DNA from: Mycobacterium szulgai
Lineage (GTDB): Bacteria; Actinomycetota; Actinomycetes; Mycobacteriales; Mycobacteriaceae
Length of the DNA: 59,208 nucleotides
Reading direction: 5' to 3'
NCBI RefSeq assembly: GCF_002116635.1
Contig: NZ_LQPW01000075.1
Span: 1 to 59,208, forward strand
Shown here: positions 47,914-57,780 of the stretch, one piece after another
Position numbering within the stretch: position 1 is the first letter of the stretch
Layout: every line of letters starts with the position of its first letter
Translations under genes and position numbers: made by a program
The notes under the pieces: model-generated
Seen by the model: only the letters and a program-made list of their open reading frames with translations
Database searches by the model: none
What the model was told of the DNA's origin: nothing

Positions 47914-48347
47914 GTAGTCCACTCGCGCTGCGGCTGCCCGCCGATCCCGTCATACAGTGCGATCGCATCGGCATTCCAGTTCAGCACCGCCCAGGACAAC
48001 CGCGTGTAGCTGTTGTCTAGGCATTCCGCCGCCAGCGTGGCCAGCAACAACCGGGCCAGGCCGCGGCGGCGAAACGGCGGCCGCACATATAGGTCCTCCA
48101 GATGGATCCCCGCGACGCCATCCCACGTGGAGAAGTTGAGAAACCACAGCGCCATCGCCGCGACCTGGCCGTCGATCTCAACGACGTGGCCGTGCAATGT
48201 TGGTGGCACGCCGAAAAGCGCCGTAGCTATTTGCTTTTCGGTGACGGTACATTGGTCGGCGGCGCGCTCGAATTCGGCGAGCTCGTGGATCATGGCCACA
48301 ATATCGGCGACGTCGTCGCGAAGGGCCCGGCGGATGTCGTGGGTCAC
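47865..48347 (-). CDS. GNAT-family N-acetyltransferase (Rv3216 type)
   Basis: The 160-residue protein from ATG 48347 has the GNAT core: IRRALRDDVADIVAMIHELAEFE at the N-terminus, HLEDLYVRPPFRRRGLARLLLATLA with the acetyl-CoA binding (R/Q)xxGx(G/A) loop near residue 95-100, and a C-terminal WNADAIALYDGIGGQPQREWTTYRL segment. Its closest type is the diamine acetyltransferase-like group. The acceptor is unknown. Its 3' end overlaps the convergent membrane-protein gene, and its 5' end overlaps the entC stop by four bases. Confidence 0.93.
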   Translation of the reverse strand: MTHDIRRALRDDVADIVAMIHELAEFERAADQCTVTEKQIATALFGVPPTLHGHVVEIDGQVAAMALWFLNFSTWDGVAGIHLEDLYVRPPFRRRGLARLLLATLAAECLDNSYTRLSWAVLNWNADAIALYDGIGGQPQREWTTYRLSGPELAALADPR

Positions 48348-49444
48348 TGCGATACCCCCAACGCGGTCAATATGGTGGCGAATTTAGTTGTGGTTTCGTC
48401 GACTTCGTCGTCGGGGTCCGATTCGGCGACGATGCCACCGCCGGCGCGCGCGAGGGCGCTGCGGCGATCGGCCGACAGTTGCGCACAGCGAATCGACACC
48501 ACCCAGCGCCCGTCGCCTCGCTCGTCGCACCAGCCCACGGCACCGGCGTAGAAGCCGCGGTCGCCTTCCAGCGCGGCGATGAGTTCGATGGCGTCTCGGG
48601 TCGGAACCCCTCCGACCGCGGGAGTGGGGTGCAAGGCCAACGCCAAATCGATTGCGGTGGTTGAGGTATCGCGGAGCCGGCCTTTGATGGGCGTACAGAG
48701 GTGCCAAACCGCCGCGGTGCGGCTCAACTGTGGCTCGGACGCGATCGTCAGGTCCTCGCAGAGCGGCTCGAGAGCTGCGCGCATGGTGTCGATCACCAAC
48801 CGGTGCTCGTGGCGGTTCTTGGCCGACCCGGCCAATGCGGCACCGTTGGCTGCGTCGAGTTCGGGATCCGCTGCTCGAGGTGCTGAGCCGGCAAACGGCT
48901 GGCACACAACGCGGTCGCCGAATCGCGCAACCAGCAGTTCCGGGCTGGCGCCCACCAGAGCCGCTCCCGCGTAGTCGCCACCCGCGGCGGTCAGGTCGAC
49001 CAGATAGGCGTTGGCCGTCGGGTCGGCGGCGACCAGTCGGCGCAGGATCATGCGCGCATCCAGCGGTCCGTCGGCGGTCAGTTCCAACGCCCGCGCCAGT
49101 ACCACCTTGAGCAGCGGGTTGTCCGGTGCGGCGAGTTCGTCACGGGCGCGGCTGATCCGGTCGCGGTATTCGTCAAGCGGGGGGACGATCGCGCCGATGT
49201 GCACCGCGGGCAGCGGACCGGTTGGCCAGTTGGGCATCGCCTCGAGGCGGCGCACCCCGCCCGGTGTGATCAGTGCGACCGGACTGTTCGCGTCGAAAGG
49301 CAACGCGCCCAACACTATTGGCGCGGTTCCGGAGCGCAGTGCCGCCTGCGCCGCCCCGATGTCGCAGTACCGCGTCCGCACCCCGTCGGCAATCAGGGCC
49401 CCGCCCGGCCCGGCCAGCGCGAACGGTGGTTCGCCGGTTAACAA
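48344..49444 (-). CDS. entC: Isochorismate synthase
   Basis: The protein of about 366 residues belongs to the chorismate-utilising family. The C-terminal core is complete: GASPELLVARFGDRVVCQPFAGSAPRA (about 190-216), HRLVIDTMRAALEPLCEDL, HLCTPIKGRL, LALHPTPAVGGVPTRDAIELI and FYAGAVGWCDERGDGRWVVSIRCAQL. The enzyme converts chorismate to isochorismate, an early step towards menaquinone or siderophore precursors. I place the start at TTG 49444, giving the LLTGEPPFALAG N-terminus close to M. tuberculosis Rv3215. That TTG overlaps the gpm2 stop, so the two are translationally coupled. An alternative start further upstream would run over gpm2. Confidence 0.85.
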   Translation of the reverse strand: MLTGEPPFALAGPGGALIADGVRTRYCDIGAAQAALRSGTAPIVLGALPFDANSPVALITPGGVRRLEAMPNWPTGPLPAVHIGAIVPPLDEYRDRISRARDELAAPDNPLLKVVLARALELTADGPLDARMILRRLVAADPTANAYLVDLTAAGGDYAGAALVGASPELLVARFGDRVVCQPFAGSAPRAADPELDAANGAALAGSAKNRHEHRLVIDTMRAALEPLCEDLTIASEPQLSRTAAVWHLCTPIKGRLRDTSTTAIDLALALHPTPAVGGVPTRDAIELIAALEGDRGFYAGAVGWCDERGDGRWVVSIRCAQLSADRRSALARAGGGIVAESDPDDEVDETTTKFATILTALGVSQ

Positions 49445-50040
49445 CTGACCGGGTGACCGGTCAGCCCGAGCAGCCGAAGCTGTCGCATCCCATGCTCGAA
49501 CCCGCAGACTGCGATCGACCCGGTAACCATGCCGAAGCGGCTGCCCTCGATGAGCGGCAGCTCCCCCCAACGGGTGATCACCGCACGAGAGAAGTGGCCG
49601 TGGCTGACAAACACCACGTCACGCGATTCCATATTCTCCAGGGCCAGAGCCACGGCGCGGTCAGCGCGATCGCTGACCGCAGCGACGCTTTCACCGTCGG
49701 GGCATCCGTGCGTCCACACCAGCCAATCCGGATCGGATTGCTGGATCTGAGGTGTGGTCAGGCCCTCGTACGCGCCGTAGTCCCATTCGGCAAGTAGCGG
49801 CGACACCTCGTCGACGTCAAGACGTGCGAGTTCGGCGGTGACCAGGGTGCGTCTACGTGGACTGCTGATCACCAGCGGGTCCTTGAGATTGAGCTGTTGG
49901 AGCACCTGCGCGGCCGACTTGGCCTGGGCCCGGCCGGTTTCGGTGAGTTCGATGTCGGTGCGGCCGGTGTGCTGACCAGATTTCGACCACTCGGTCTCGC
50001 CGTGGCGGAACAACAGCAGTCGATGGTTGTGCACGCTCAT
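49438..50040 (-). CDS. gpm2: Histidine-phosphatase family protein (Gpm2 type)
   Basis: The 200-residue protein starts at ATG 50040 (MSVHNHRLLLFRHGETEWS). The RHG motif is at 12-14 and the partner His lies in VVFVSHGHFSRAV (about 147). The M. tuberculosis orthologue Rv3214, though named Gpm2, was shown to be an acid phosphatase of the PGM superfamily, not a mutase; the sequence cannot decide the substrate here. It is coupled to entC. Its upstream region, 137 bases, is shared with the divergent ParA-like gene. Confidence 0.93.
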   Translation of the reverse strand: MSVHNHRLLLFRHGETEWSKSGQHTGRTDIELTETGRAQAKSAAQVLQQLNLKDPLVISSPRRRTLVTAELARLDVDEVSPLLAEWDYGAYEGLTTPQIQQSDPDWLVWTHGCPDGESVAAVSDRADRAVALALENMESRDVVFVSHGHFSRAVITRWGELPLIEGSRFGMVTGSIAVCGFEHGMRQLRLLGLTGHPVSC

Positions 50041-50177
50041 GTAGACCGATTCTGCCTGAGACACGCCGGAGCCATGCCGGGCCTGTCGCCCGAACCGGAG
50101 CGAGGAGAACATGCCAGGATGGGCAGTGTGCGCGCCGGCGACGATGCAGATGCCAGTGATGGGGAGGAGCGGCGCTT

Positions 50178-50978
50178 GTGGCTGAGATGAGGGTACTGGC
50201 GGTTGCCAACCAGAAGGGTGGAGTGGCCAAGACGACCACGGTTGCCTCGTTGGGTGCGGCGATGGTGGATATGGGACGGCGGGTGCTGCTCGTCGACCTG
50301 GACCCGCAGGGTTGCCTGACCTTCTCACTTGGTCAAGATCCCGACAAACTACCGGTGTCCGTGCACGAGGTGTTGCTCGGCGAGGTCGAACCCAGCGCCG
50401 CATTGGTCGACACGGCCGAGGGAATGACGCTGCTGCCCGCCAACATCGACCTGGCGGGCGCCGAGGCGATGTTGTTGATGCGCGCCGGGCGTGAGTATGC
50501 GCTCAAGCGCGCGCTGGCCAAACTCTCCGACCAGTTCGACGTGGTCATCATCGACTGCCCGCCGTCGCTGGGTGTGCTCACACTCAACGGTCTCACCGCT
50601 GCCGACGAGGTCATCGTGCCGCTGCAGTGCGAGACGCTGGCCCACCGTGGCGTGGGCCAATTCCTGCGTACGGTCGCCGATGTCCAGCAGATCACCAACC
50701 CCAAGCTGCGGCTGCTGGGTGCGCTACCCACGCTGTACGACTCGCGGACCACGCACACGCGCGACGTGTTGGTCGACGTCGCCGACCGCTACGAGCTGCC
50801 GGTGCTGGCGCCACCGATCCCGCGCACGGTGCGCTTCGCCGAGGCCAGCGCGTCAGGCTCCTCGGTGCTGGCCGGCCGCAAGAACAAGGGCGCGGTGGCC
50901 TACCGCGAGCTGGCGCAGGCGCTGCTCAAGCACTGGAAGTCCGGCAAAGCACTGCCCACCTTCGCCGTCGAGCTGTAG
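50178..50978 (+). CDS. ParA-family ATPase (Rv3213c type)
   Basis: The 266-residue protein starts at GTG 50178 with GGGGAGGAG eight bases upstream. The deviant Walker A KGGVAKTTT (about 13-21) and LLVDLDPQGCLTF and VIIDCPPSLGVLTLNGLTAADEVIVPLQCETLAHRGV make up the SOJ/ParA core, with the signature Lys. It binds DNA nonspecifically as an ATP dimer and would partition or position cargo. It is not the main chromosomal ParA beside parB, which lies at oriC, and no ParB gene is visible here. Cargo is therefore unknown. It converges with the beta-propeller protein. Confidence 0.93.
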   Translation: MAEMRVLAVANQKGGVAKTTTVASLGAAMVDMGRRVLLVDLDPQGCLTFSLGQDPDKLPVSVHEVLLGEVEPSAALVDTAEGMTLLPANIDLAGAEAMLLMRAGREYALKRALAKLSDQFDVVIIDCPPSLGVLTLNGLTAADEVIVPLQCETLAHRGVGQFLRTVADVQQITNPKLRLLGALPTLYDSRTTHTRDVLVDVADRYELPVLAPPIPRTVRFAEASASGSSVLAGRKNKGAVAYRELAQALLKHWKSGKALPTFAVEL

Positions 50979-50983
50979 CGCGG

Positions 50984-52198
50984 TCAGCCCAGCACCACCA
51001 GGGTGTCGCCGCGCTGCTCGATGACCTTGGAGCCCGAGACGAGCGGGATCACCGCTGAGCCGCTCGGCGGCCGGTCAACCGGGATGTAGCGATTGTTCGC
51101 TCCGCTCACCGGGTCATAGACGCCGATCGCGCCCGTCACCGGCACCAGCAGCTGACCCGCCATCATCACGCCCGGCCCCAACGGAGCCGTCGTTTCGCCC
51201 GCGACGATGGTGTAGCGCGGCGTCAGGCTGCCGGCGTCGAAAACCATCAACGTGTCACCCGTCCACCAGGTCACCAGATTTCCGGACTGCGACACGACCG
51301 CCGAGGGCGACGGCGGCTTGGCCAGCAGAGTGCTCGACACCGTGGTTCCGGACTGGTCGATCACGTCGACCCGGGGCTGCGGCGCCGGCAGGTACACGGC
51401 GGTGTTGTTCTGCGAGACGACGAGTACGCGGGCCCCGGTGCCCGGCCGAATCCCGGGTTCGGGCACGAACTGCTGCTGCGGTTCGTCGTCTTCCTTACCC
51501 GGTCGAAGCAGGACGAGCCGCAGGTCGGCCTGATTAGCGCAGGCCTCCAGCACAGCTACCGCCGACGAGCTTGCCGTGGCCGATTCCAGCGTGCATCCGG
51601 AATGCAGTCCCCGATTCGACGGCTTCACCCGGGCGTCGGTCTCCCCATAGGCCATCATCCGCACCATGTCTGACCGCCACAGCTCCAGCCGGGTATTGCC
51701 GGCCGACAAGACCGTTGTGCCGTCGGAGGACAGGCGCACCTGCGGATCGGCGTAGCTGCTGCGGGCAGGCCCACGGTTCCCGGTGGATCCATCGATGGTG
51801 CTGACCTGGCCGCAGCCGCGGCTGTCCCGGTAAACGGCGACGGCGTAGTGGTAGACCCAGCTCACCCCGCACAAATCGGTGTCGCGGGTATAGCTCCACA
51901 AGGCCTCGCCGGTGGCCGGATCGCGTCCTTGCACCTGGCGCCCGCCAGCGGTGACCACTGTCCCGCCCACCGCCACCGGGACACGGGTGGCCGGGCTGGG
52001 AGCCGTCCACAACTGCTTGAGCGGGGCGGGCACTTCCCGGGCCGGAGTCGGGCTGGGCGCCGGAACGGCGGCCGGTCTGCTGATCGTGGCCCGCGCATCG
52101 CTGGTCCACCAGATCAGTGCAGCGACCGTGCCGATGACGATCGCGATCGCCGCGGCCGCCAGCAGATCAACCTTGGTCCGGCGTTCGGGTTTGACCAT
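50984..52198 (-). CDS. Membrane-anchored beta-propeller-like protein (Rv3212 type)
   Basis: The 404-residue protein starts at ATG 52198. A basic N-terminus (MVKPERRTK) leads into a single transmembrane helix (VDLLAAAAIAIVIGTVAALIWW, 9-31), then a Pro-rich linker and a large outer domain. That domain has PQQ-type repeats (VAVGGTVVTAGGRQVQGRDPATGEALWSY; QVSTIDGSTG; GQLLVPVTGAIGVYDPVSGANNRYIPV), typical of pyrrolo-quinoline-quinone-like beta propellers. It is probably an extracytoplasmic binding or scaffold protein. Orientation is N-in. The function is not established. Confidence 0.88.
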   Translation of the reverse strand: MVKPERRTKVDLLAAAAIAIVIGTVAALIWWTSDARATISRPAAVPAPSPTPAREVPAPLKQLWTAPSPATRVPVAVGGTVVTAGGRQVQGRDPATGEALWSYTRDTDLCGVSWVYHYAVAVYRDSRGCGQVSTIDGSTGNRGPARSSYADPQVRLSSDGTTVLSAGNTRLELWRSDMVRMMAYGETDARVKPSNRGLHSGCTLESATASSSAVAVLEACANQADLRLVLLRPGKEDDEPQQQFVPEPGIRPGTGARVLVVSQNNTAVYLPAPQPRVDVIDQSGTTVSSTLLAKPPSPSAVVSQSGNLVTWWTGDTLMVFDAGSLTPRYTIVAGETTAPLGPGVMMAGQLLVPVTGAIGVYDPVSGANNRYIPVDRPPSGSAVIPLVSGSKVIEQRGDTLVVLG

Positions 52199-52225
52199 GC
52201 GCGAGCGTGGCTCAGTCGGGCCGGC

Positions 52226-53728
52226 TCAGTTGGCCGGCGCCGCGGTGTCTGCAGGTTTGCGGCGACGACGGCGGCGTCGAGCCGTACCGGCGCTGCCGGA
52301 CGGTGCGTCCGACGCGCTGCAGGGGCCAGCCTCCGATGCGCCGTCGCCGGCGGCGGTGTTCGTGGCGGGATGCCCGGTGACCGGCTTACCGCCCCGCGTG
52401 CGCCGCCGCCCCCGAGAGCTGCGCGCACGCTGAGTCTTCGGACCGTCTTGGCTGGGCTCGCGGCGCTTGGCCGGCGATTTGGGGGGCGGGCCGACGTTGC
52501 CGGCGACGTCGTCCGGGATGGCCAGCTCGGTGTACAGGTGCGGTGAGTTGGAGTAGGTTTCCGCCGGATCGGGGGAGCCCAGGCCGAGCGCCTTGTCGAT
52601 CATCTCCCAGCGTGGCAGCTCGTCCCAGTCCACCAAGGTGACCGCGACGCCGGTGCGCCCGGCGCGGCCGGTGCGCCCGATCCGGTGGACGTACATCTTC
52701 TCGTCCTCGGGGCACTGGTAGTTGATGACATGGGTGACGTCGTCGATGTCTATGCCGCGCGCGGCCACGTCGGTGGCGACCAGCACGTTGATGTCGCCGC
52801 CGCGGAAGGCCTTGAGCGCCTTTTCACGCGCGATCTGCCCGAGATCTCCGTGCACGGCGCCGACCGCGAAGCCGCGCTCGTTCAAATCGTCGGCGACCTT
52901 CTGCGCGGTGCGCTTGGTGCGGGTGAAGATCATCGTCGCGCCGCGGTCGCGGGCCTGCAGGATCCGGCTGACCAGCTCCACCTTGTCCAGCGCGTGGGCG
53001 CGGTAGACGAACTGCTCGGTGGTGTCGTGTACGGCCAGGGAGTGCGGGGCCTCGGCCCGGATGTGAGTGGGCTGAACCATGAACGTACGGGCCAGCGTGA
53101 TGATCGGGTCCGGCATGGTGGCCGAGAACAGCATCGACTGCCGGTCCGCGGGAATCTGGCGCAGGATGCGCTCGATGTCGGGCAGAAAGCCCAAATCGAG
53201 CATCTCGTCGGCCTCGTCGAGGACCAGTACCGACAACCCGCCGAGCTGAAGGTGGCCCTGCTGGCACAGGTCGAGCAGCCGGCCGGGAGTGCCCACCACT
53301 ACGTCGGCGCCCTTGTGCAGCGCCTCGATCTGCGGCTCGTAGGCCCGCCCACCGTAAATGGACACCACGGCAAGCGGACGCTCGTCTTCGGCGGTGAGGT
53401 ACTTGGCCGCGGTGGCCAGGTCATTAGTCACCTGCAGACACAGCTCGCGGGTGGGCACCACGACCAGGGCGCGCGGCGTGCCGTTGAGTGGCCGTACTCC
53501 GGTTCCCGAGGAGACGCGGTGCAGCAGCGGCACGCCGAATGCGAAGGTCTTGCCCATGCCGGTGCGGGCCTGGCCGATGAGGTCCTCACCGTTCAGGGCC
53601 AGCGGCAGGGTGAGTTCCTGGATAGCAAACGGATGCTCAATGCCCTTTTCGGCCAGTGCGCGGACTATTTCGTCGCGAACTCCGAGTTTGGCAAACGTAG
53701 GTTCAGTTGTGCTTTTGAGTGCGGTCAT
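52226..53728 (-). CDS. rhlE: DEAD-box RNA helicase RhlE
   Basis: The 500-residue helicase begins at ATG 53728. Motif Q (FAKLGVRDEIVRALAEKGIEHPFAIQELTLP), motif I (ARTGMGKT, about 55-62), Ia (PTRELCLQV), DEAD (VLDEADEML, near 172), SAT (SATMP), motif V (ATDVAARGIDI) and VI (HRIGRTGRAGRTG) are all intact. A basic, Pro/Arg-rich tail (410-500) will bind RNA. RhlE-type helicases unwind structured RNA and take part in the degradosome and ribosome biogenesis. The M. tuberculosis orthologue is Rv3211. The divergent ferritin-like gene lies 255 bases away. Confidence 0.95.
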   Translation of the reverse strand: MTALKSTTEPTFAKLGVRDEIVRALAEKGIEHPFAIQELTLPLALNGEDLIGQARTGMGKTFAFGVPLLHRVSSGTGVRPLNGTPRALVVVPTRELCLQVTNDLATAAKYLTAEDERPLAVVSIYGGRAYEPQIEALHKGADVVVGTPGRLLDLCQQGHLQLGGLSVLVLDEADEMLDLGFLPDIERILRQIPADRQSMLFSATMPDPIITLARTFMVQPTHIRAEAPHSLAVHDTTEQFVYRAHALDKVELVSRILQARDRGATMIFTRTKRTAQKVADDLNERGFAVGAVHGDLGQIAREKALKAFRGGDINVLVATDVAARGIDIDDVTHVINYQCPEDEKMYVHRIGRTGRAGRTGVAVTLVDWDELPRWEMIDKALGLGSPDPAETYSNSPHLYTELAIPDDVAGNVGPPPKSPAKRREPSQDGPKTQRARSSRGRRRTRGGKPVTGHPATNTAAGDGASEAGPCSASDAPSGSAGTARRRRRRRKPADTAAPAN

Positions 53729-53983
53729 ACGCGGATGGAGAGCCTTTCGGTGACGGTATCGGTAATGTGTCGGTTTCTCTGTCGCGGTTCACGCGCGCAC
53801 GAGTTCCGACTCCGATACGTCGCCGAGTCGCCGGTCCAACAACACCATCCGGGCGGGCCAGCTACGTGCACGCACATTTCTTCGGTAGAAGCAGCACAGA
53901 GACGCAGCCTCGACCTTTAACCATGATAACCCGTCGCCAGCAGGCACCCATTTGCTTTTGCTCGTGACGACTAGAGTGTTGCC

Positions 53984-54679
53984 ATGCCCTCGCCCTCATC
54001 CGCCGATCAGGTGGCCGATTCGCCCAGGCCACGCCTAGCGGCGGATCATCCAGGCGTCAACGAATTGTTCGCGTTGCTGGCGTACGGCGAGGTGGCGGCT
54101 TTCTACCGGCTGACCGACGAGGCGCGCATGGCGCCGAACCTGCAGGGCCGCATCTCGATGGCGAGCATCGCCGCCGCCGAAATGGGGCACTACGAGCTGC
54201 TGCGCGATGCGCTGGTGAGTCGCGGCGTCGACGTGGTCCCGGCGATGGCCAAGTACGCCTCGGCGCTGGAGAACTACCACCGCCTGACGACGCCGAGCAC
54301 TTGGCTGGAAGCCCTGGTCAAGACCTATGTCGGCGATGCCCTGGCCGCTGATCTGTACCTGGAGATCGCCGACGGGCTGCCCGACGAGGTTGCCGACGTG
54401 GTGCGGGCCGCGCTGTCGGAGACCGGACACTCCCAGTTCGTCGTTGCCGAGGTGCGCGCCGCGGTGACCAGCAGCGGCAAGCAGCGCAGTCGGTTGGCGC
54501 TGTGGTCTCGGCGCCTGCTCGGCGAGGCGATCACCCAGGCCCAGTTCCTGCTCGCCGACCACGACGAGCTGGTGGATCTGGTGGTATCCGGCACCGGTGG
54601 CCTGAGCCAGCTGAGTGCATTCTTCGACCGGCTGCAGAACACCCACGACAAACGGATGCGCGAACTCGGTCTGGGTTAG
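53984..54679 (+). CDS. Ferritin-like / MiaE-like protein (Rv3210c type)
   Basis: The 231-residue protein starts at ATG 53984. It consists of several long helices with conserved Glu/His positions: LLAYGEVAAFYRLTDEARMA, SMASIAAAEMGHYELLRDAL, LEALVKTYVGDALAADLYLEIADGL and ALSETGHSQFVVAEVRAAV. The pairs E..ExxH and E..H correspond to the di-iron ligands of the ferritin-like/MiaE superfamily. It is a likely oxygenase or iron-binding protein, and its exact substrate is unknown. The 3' end lies four bases from the convergent MmpS-like gene. Confidence 0.85.
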   Translation: MPSPSSADQVADSPRPRLAADHPGVNELFALLAYGEVAAFYRLTDEARMAPNLQGRISMASIAAAEMGHYELLRDALVSRGVDVVPAMAKYASALENYHRLTTPSTWLEALVKTYVGDALAADLYLEIADGLPDEVADVVRAALSETGHSQFVVAEVRAAVTSSGKQRSRLALWSRRLLGEAITQAQFLLADHDELVDLVVSGTGGLSQLSAFFDRLQNTHDKRMRELGLG

Positions 54680-54683
54680 CCTT

Positions 54684-55265
54684 TCAGCGCGTGCAGGTCG
54701 CCATCATCCCGTCGCTGGTCGACGCCTTCACCAACTGACCCTGCGCGTTGACGATCGCACAGTTGAGATGACCGTGCAGGCTGGTCGCGATGACGGATTC
54801 GGTCTGCACCCCGGGGTTGAGGACCACCACCCGGGTCCATGGCAGCGCCACGTTGAACTCGGTCTTGGGGAAGCCCCGCTCGTCGGTGTAGACCACGGTC
54901 ACCAGGTCGAGGAGCTGCTTGGTTCCGGACACGCTGTAGACGACGGCGCGAGGGTTCAGGGCGGCACCCGGGGGTAGGGCGACTTGCGGCGGAACGGCGT
55001 CCGGCGTTCGGGTCGGCAGCGTACTGGGCCAGGGGCTGGTGGGTGTCAGGGTGACCACGGTCTCCGGGGGGAGCTGGGGCCGCACGCTAGTGCTGGGCGG
55101 TGCCGTGGTTCCGGGTGCTGTGGCGCTGGGCGACGTGCTCGGGATCGGGTGCGGCGTAGTGGACAGCACCGGCCGCGGCGTCGGCGCCCCGATGGTCGCC
55201 TTGGTGGTGGCGCTGTCGCCGCTGTTGATGATGACCGCGGTGGCGATCGCGCCGATCGCGATCAC
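54684..55265 (-). CDS. MmpS-like, Thr/Pro-rich membrane protein (Rv3209 type), start uncertain
   Basis: The C-terminal domain (about 110-193) has MmpS-type features: AVVYSVSGTKQLLDLVTVVYTDERG, FNVALPWTRVVVLN and SLHGHLNCAIVNAQGQLVKA, preceded by a Thr/Pro linker and an N-terminal helix IAIGAIATAVIINSG. GTG 55265 would cut through the hydrophobic segment. The same frame stays open upstream to 55492 and encodes DYPDDEGYDEAYDTDEADSEFEDGYGELVWPADRRWRPVTALLGG, clearly coding, but without ATG, GTG or TTG. An ATG at 55489 starts MPRDGPASGF in a neighbouring frame. A frameshift near 55455-55475 or a rare start therefore seems likely. Function unknown; MmpS proteins accompany lipid exporters. Confidence 0.75.
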   Translation of the reverse strand: MIAIGAIATAVIINSGDSATTKATIGAPTPRPVLSTTPHPIPSTSPSATAPGTTAPPSTSVRPQLPPETVVTLTPTSPWPSTLPTRTPDAVPPQVALPPGAALNPRAVVYSVSGTKQLLDLVTVVYTDERGFPKTEFNVALPWTRVVVLNPGVQTESVIATSLHGHLNCAIVNAQGQLVKASTSDGMMATCTR

Positions 55266-55644
55266 GCCGCCGAGCAGCGCGGTGACCGGGCGCCAGCGCC
55301 GATCGGCCGGCCAAACCAGCTCTCCGTAGCCGTCCTCGAATTCAGAGTCGGCTTCGTCAGTGTCATAGGCCTCGTCATAGCCCTCGTCGTCCGGGTAGTC
55401 CCGGACGCCGTCGTAGAGGCTGTTAGCTGTGGTACTGATGTTGCCGATGGTATAGACGTGAAACCGCTGGCAGGACCGTCGCGCGGCATGTCAATCGGGC
55501 TGGGACCGAACCGTGATTAAGCCGTTTCGCTAAGCGCGAAGCGTCCTGGGGGGGCCGGGGCGCCATGCGGCCGGGGCGTGTCCACTAGCCTGCTGCTGAC
55601 ACCGCTGCGACGAAATGGCGCGATTTTTGAAGGAAGGGGCCAGC

Positions 55645-56581
<937 letters not shown>

Positions 56582-56752
56582 TCAATCTGATTCGCGCCGG
56601 ATATCCATCCCCGCGGCCCGCATATTTGTCGCAACGACATTACTACCCGAGGTGCCGGTAACCGATGTTTCGGTGCCCACAGAAGTCAGTCAGAAGCCGT
56701 ATTCGGGCGCGCCAGGGGTCGCCGTCGCGGTCGGCTGTGTAATCCTGGGAAA

Positions 56753-57766
56753 ATGACGTCCCCACGCCCCGGGCGAGTGCCTGTGCTGCGTGAGGAGTGG
56801 CGTGAACCGTTGCGGGCCCAGCGCGACCCGCTGGCCTCCAGCGCCGGGCGGACCCGCGCCGACCGCGAACGCCCACGTCAATGGCGCAAACAAACCTGGC
56901 TGGGACGGTTCGTCTCGACGTACGGCTGGCGCGCGTACGCGCTGCCCGTTCTGGCAGTGATCACGGTGGCGGCGGGTTACCAGACGGTGAGCGGGATGGG
57001 TACGGCGAAGCCGACGACGGCCCACGCCGTCCACGACCCCCCGGCTATCGGTGTGGTGGGCACGGCGATCATCGACACGCCGCCCAAGGGCTTGTCCGCC
57101 TTCGACGCCAACCTGCCGGCCGGGACACTGCCAGATGGCGGTCCGTTCACCGAAGCCGGCGACAAGACCTACCGGGTGGTTCCGGGCGCTACGCCGCAGT
57201 TCGGTCAGGGCACCGCGAAGGTGTTCCGCTACACCATCGAGATCGAGAACGGTCTGGACCCCACCATGTACGGCGGGGACAACGCATTCGCCCAGATGGT
57301 CGACCAGACGCTGGCCAATCCCAAGGGCTGGACGCACAACCCGCAGTTCGCCTTCATCCGAATCGATAACGGCAAGCCGGACTTCCGGATTTCGCTCGTC
57401 TCACCGATGACGGTGCGGGTGGGATGCGGCTACGAATTTCCGCTGGAGACGTCCTGCTACAACCCGTCCTTCGGGCCGGACCGGCAGTCGCGGGTATTCA
57501 TCAACGAGGCGCGCTGGGTGCGCGGCGCGGTCCCGTTCGAAGGCGACGTCGGGTCCTACCGGCAGTACGTGATCAGCCACGAGGTCGGGCACGCCATTGG
57601 CTACCTGCGCCACGAGCCGTGTGAGAGCCAAGGTGGCCTGGCTCCGGTGATGATGCAGCAGACGTTTTCCACGTCGAACAACGATGGGGCGAAGTTCGAC
57701 CCCGATTTCGTCAAGCCCGACGGCAAGACCTGCCGGTTCAATCCCTGGCCGTACCCGATCGCCTGA
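56753..57766 (+). CDS. DUF3152 membrane-anchored metalloprotease-like protein (Rv3207c type)
   Basis: The 337-residue protein starts at ATG 56753. A basic cytoplasmic N-terminus is followed by a membrane segment (GWRAYALPVLAVITVAAGYQTV, about 60-82) and a long extracytoplasmic domain. Near residues 277-289 it contains HEVGHAIGYLRHE, the HExxHxxGxxH zinc-binding motif of metzincins, followed by PCESQGGLAPVMMQQTF, a Met-turn-like segment. Two cysteines (CGYE, SCYN) may form a disulfide. DUF3152 proteins are widespread in actinobacteria; the substrate is unknown. It is divergent from fasR (177 bases between). Confidence 0.9.
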   Translation: MTSPRPGRVPVLREEWREPLRAQRDPLASSAGRTRADRERPRQWRKQTWLGRFVSTYGWRAYALPVLAVITVAAGYQTVSGMGTAKPTTAHAVHDPPAIGVVGTAIIDTPPKGLSAFDANLPAGTLPDGGPFTEAGDKTYRVVPGATPQFGQGTAKVFRYTIEIENGLDPTMYGGDNAFAQMVDQTLANPKGWTHNPQFAFIRIDNGKPDFRISLVSPMTVRVGCGYEFPLETSCYNPSFGPDRQSRVFINEARWVRGAVPFEGDVGSYRQYVISHEVGHAIGYLRHEPCESQGGLAPVMMQQTFSTSNNDGAKFDPDFVKPDGKTCRFNPWPYPIA

Positions 57767-57780
57767 CGGCGATGAGTGCA

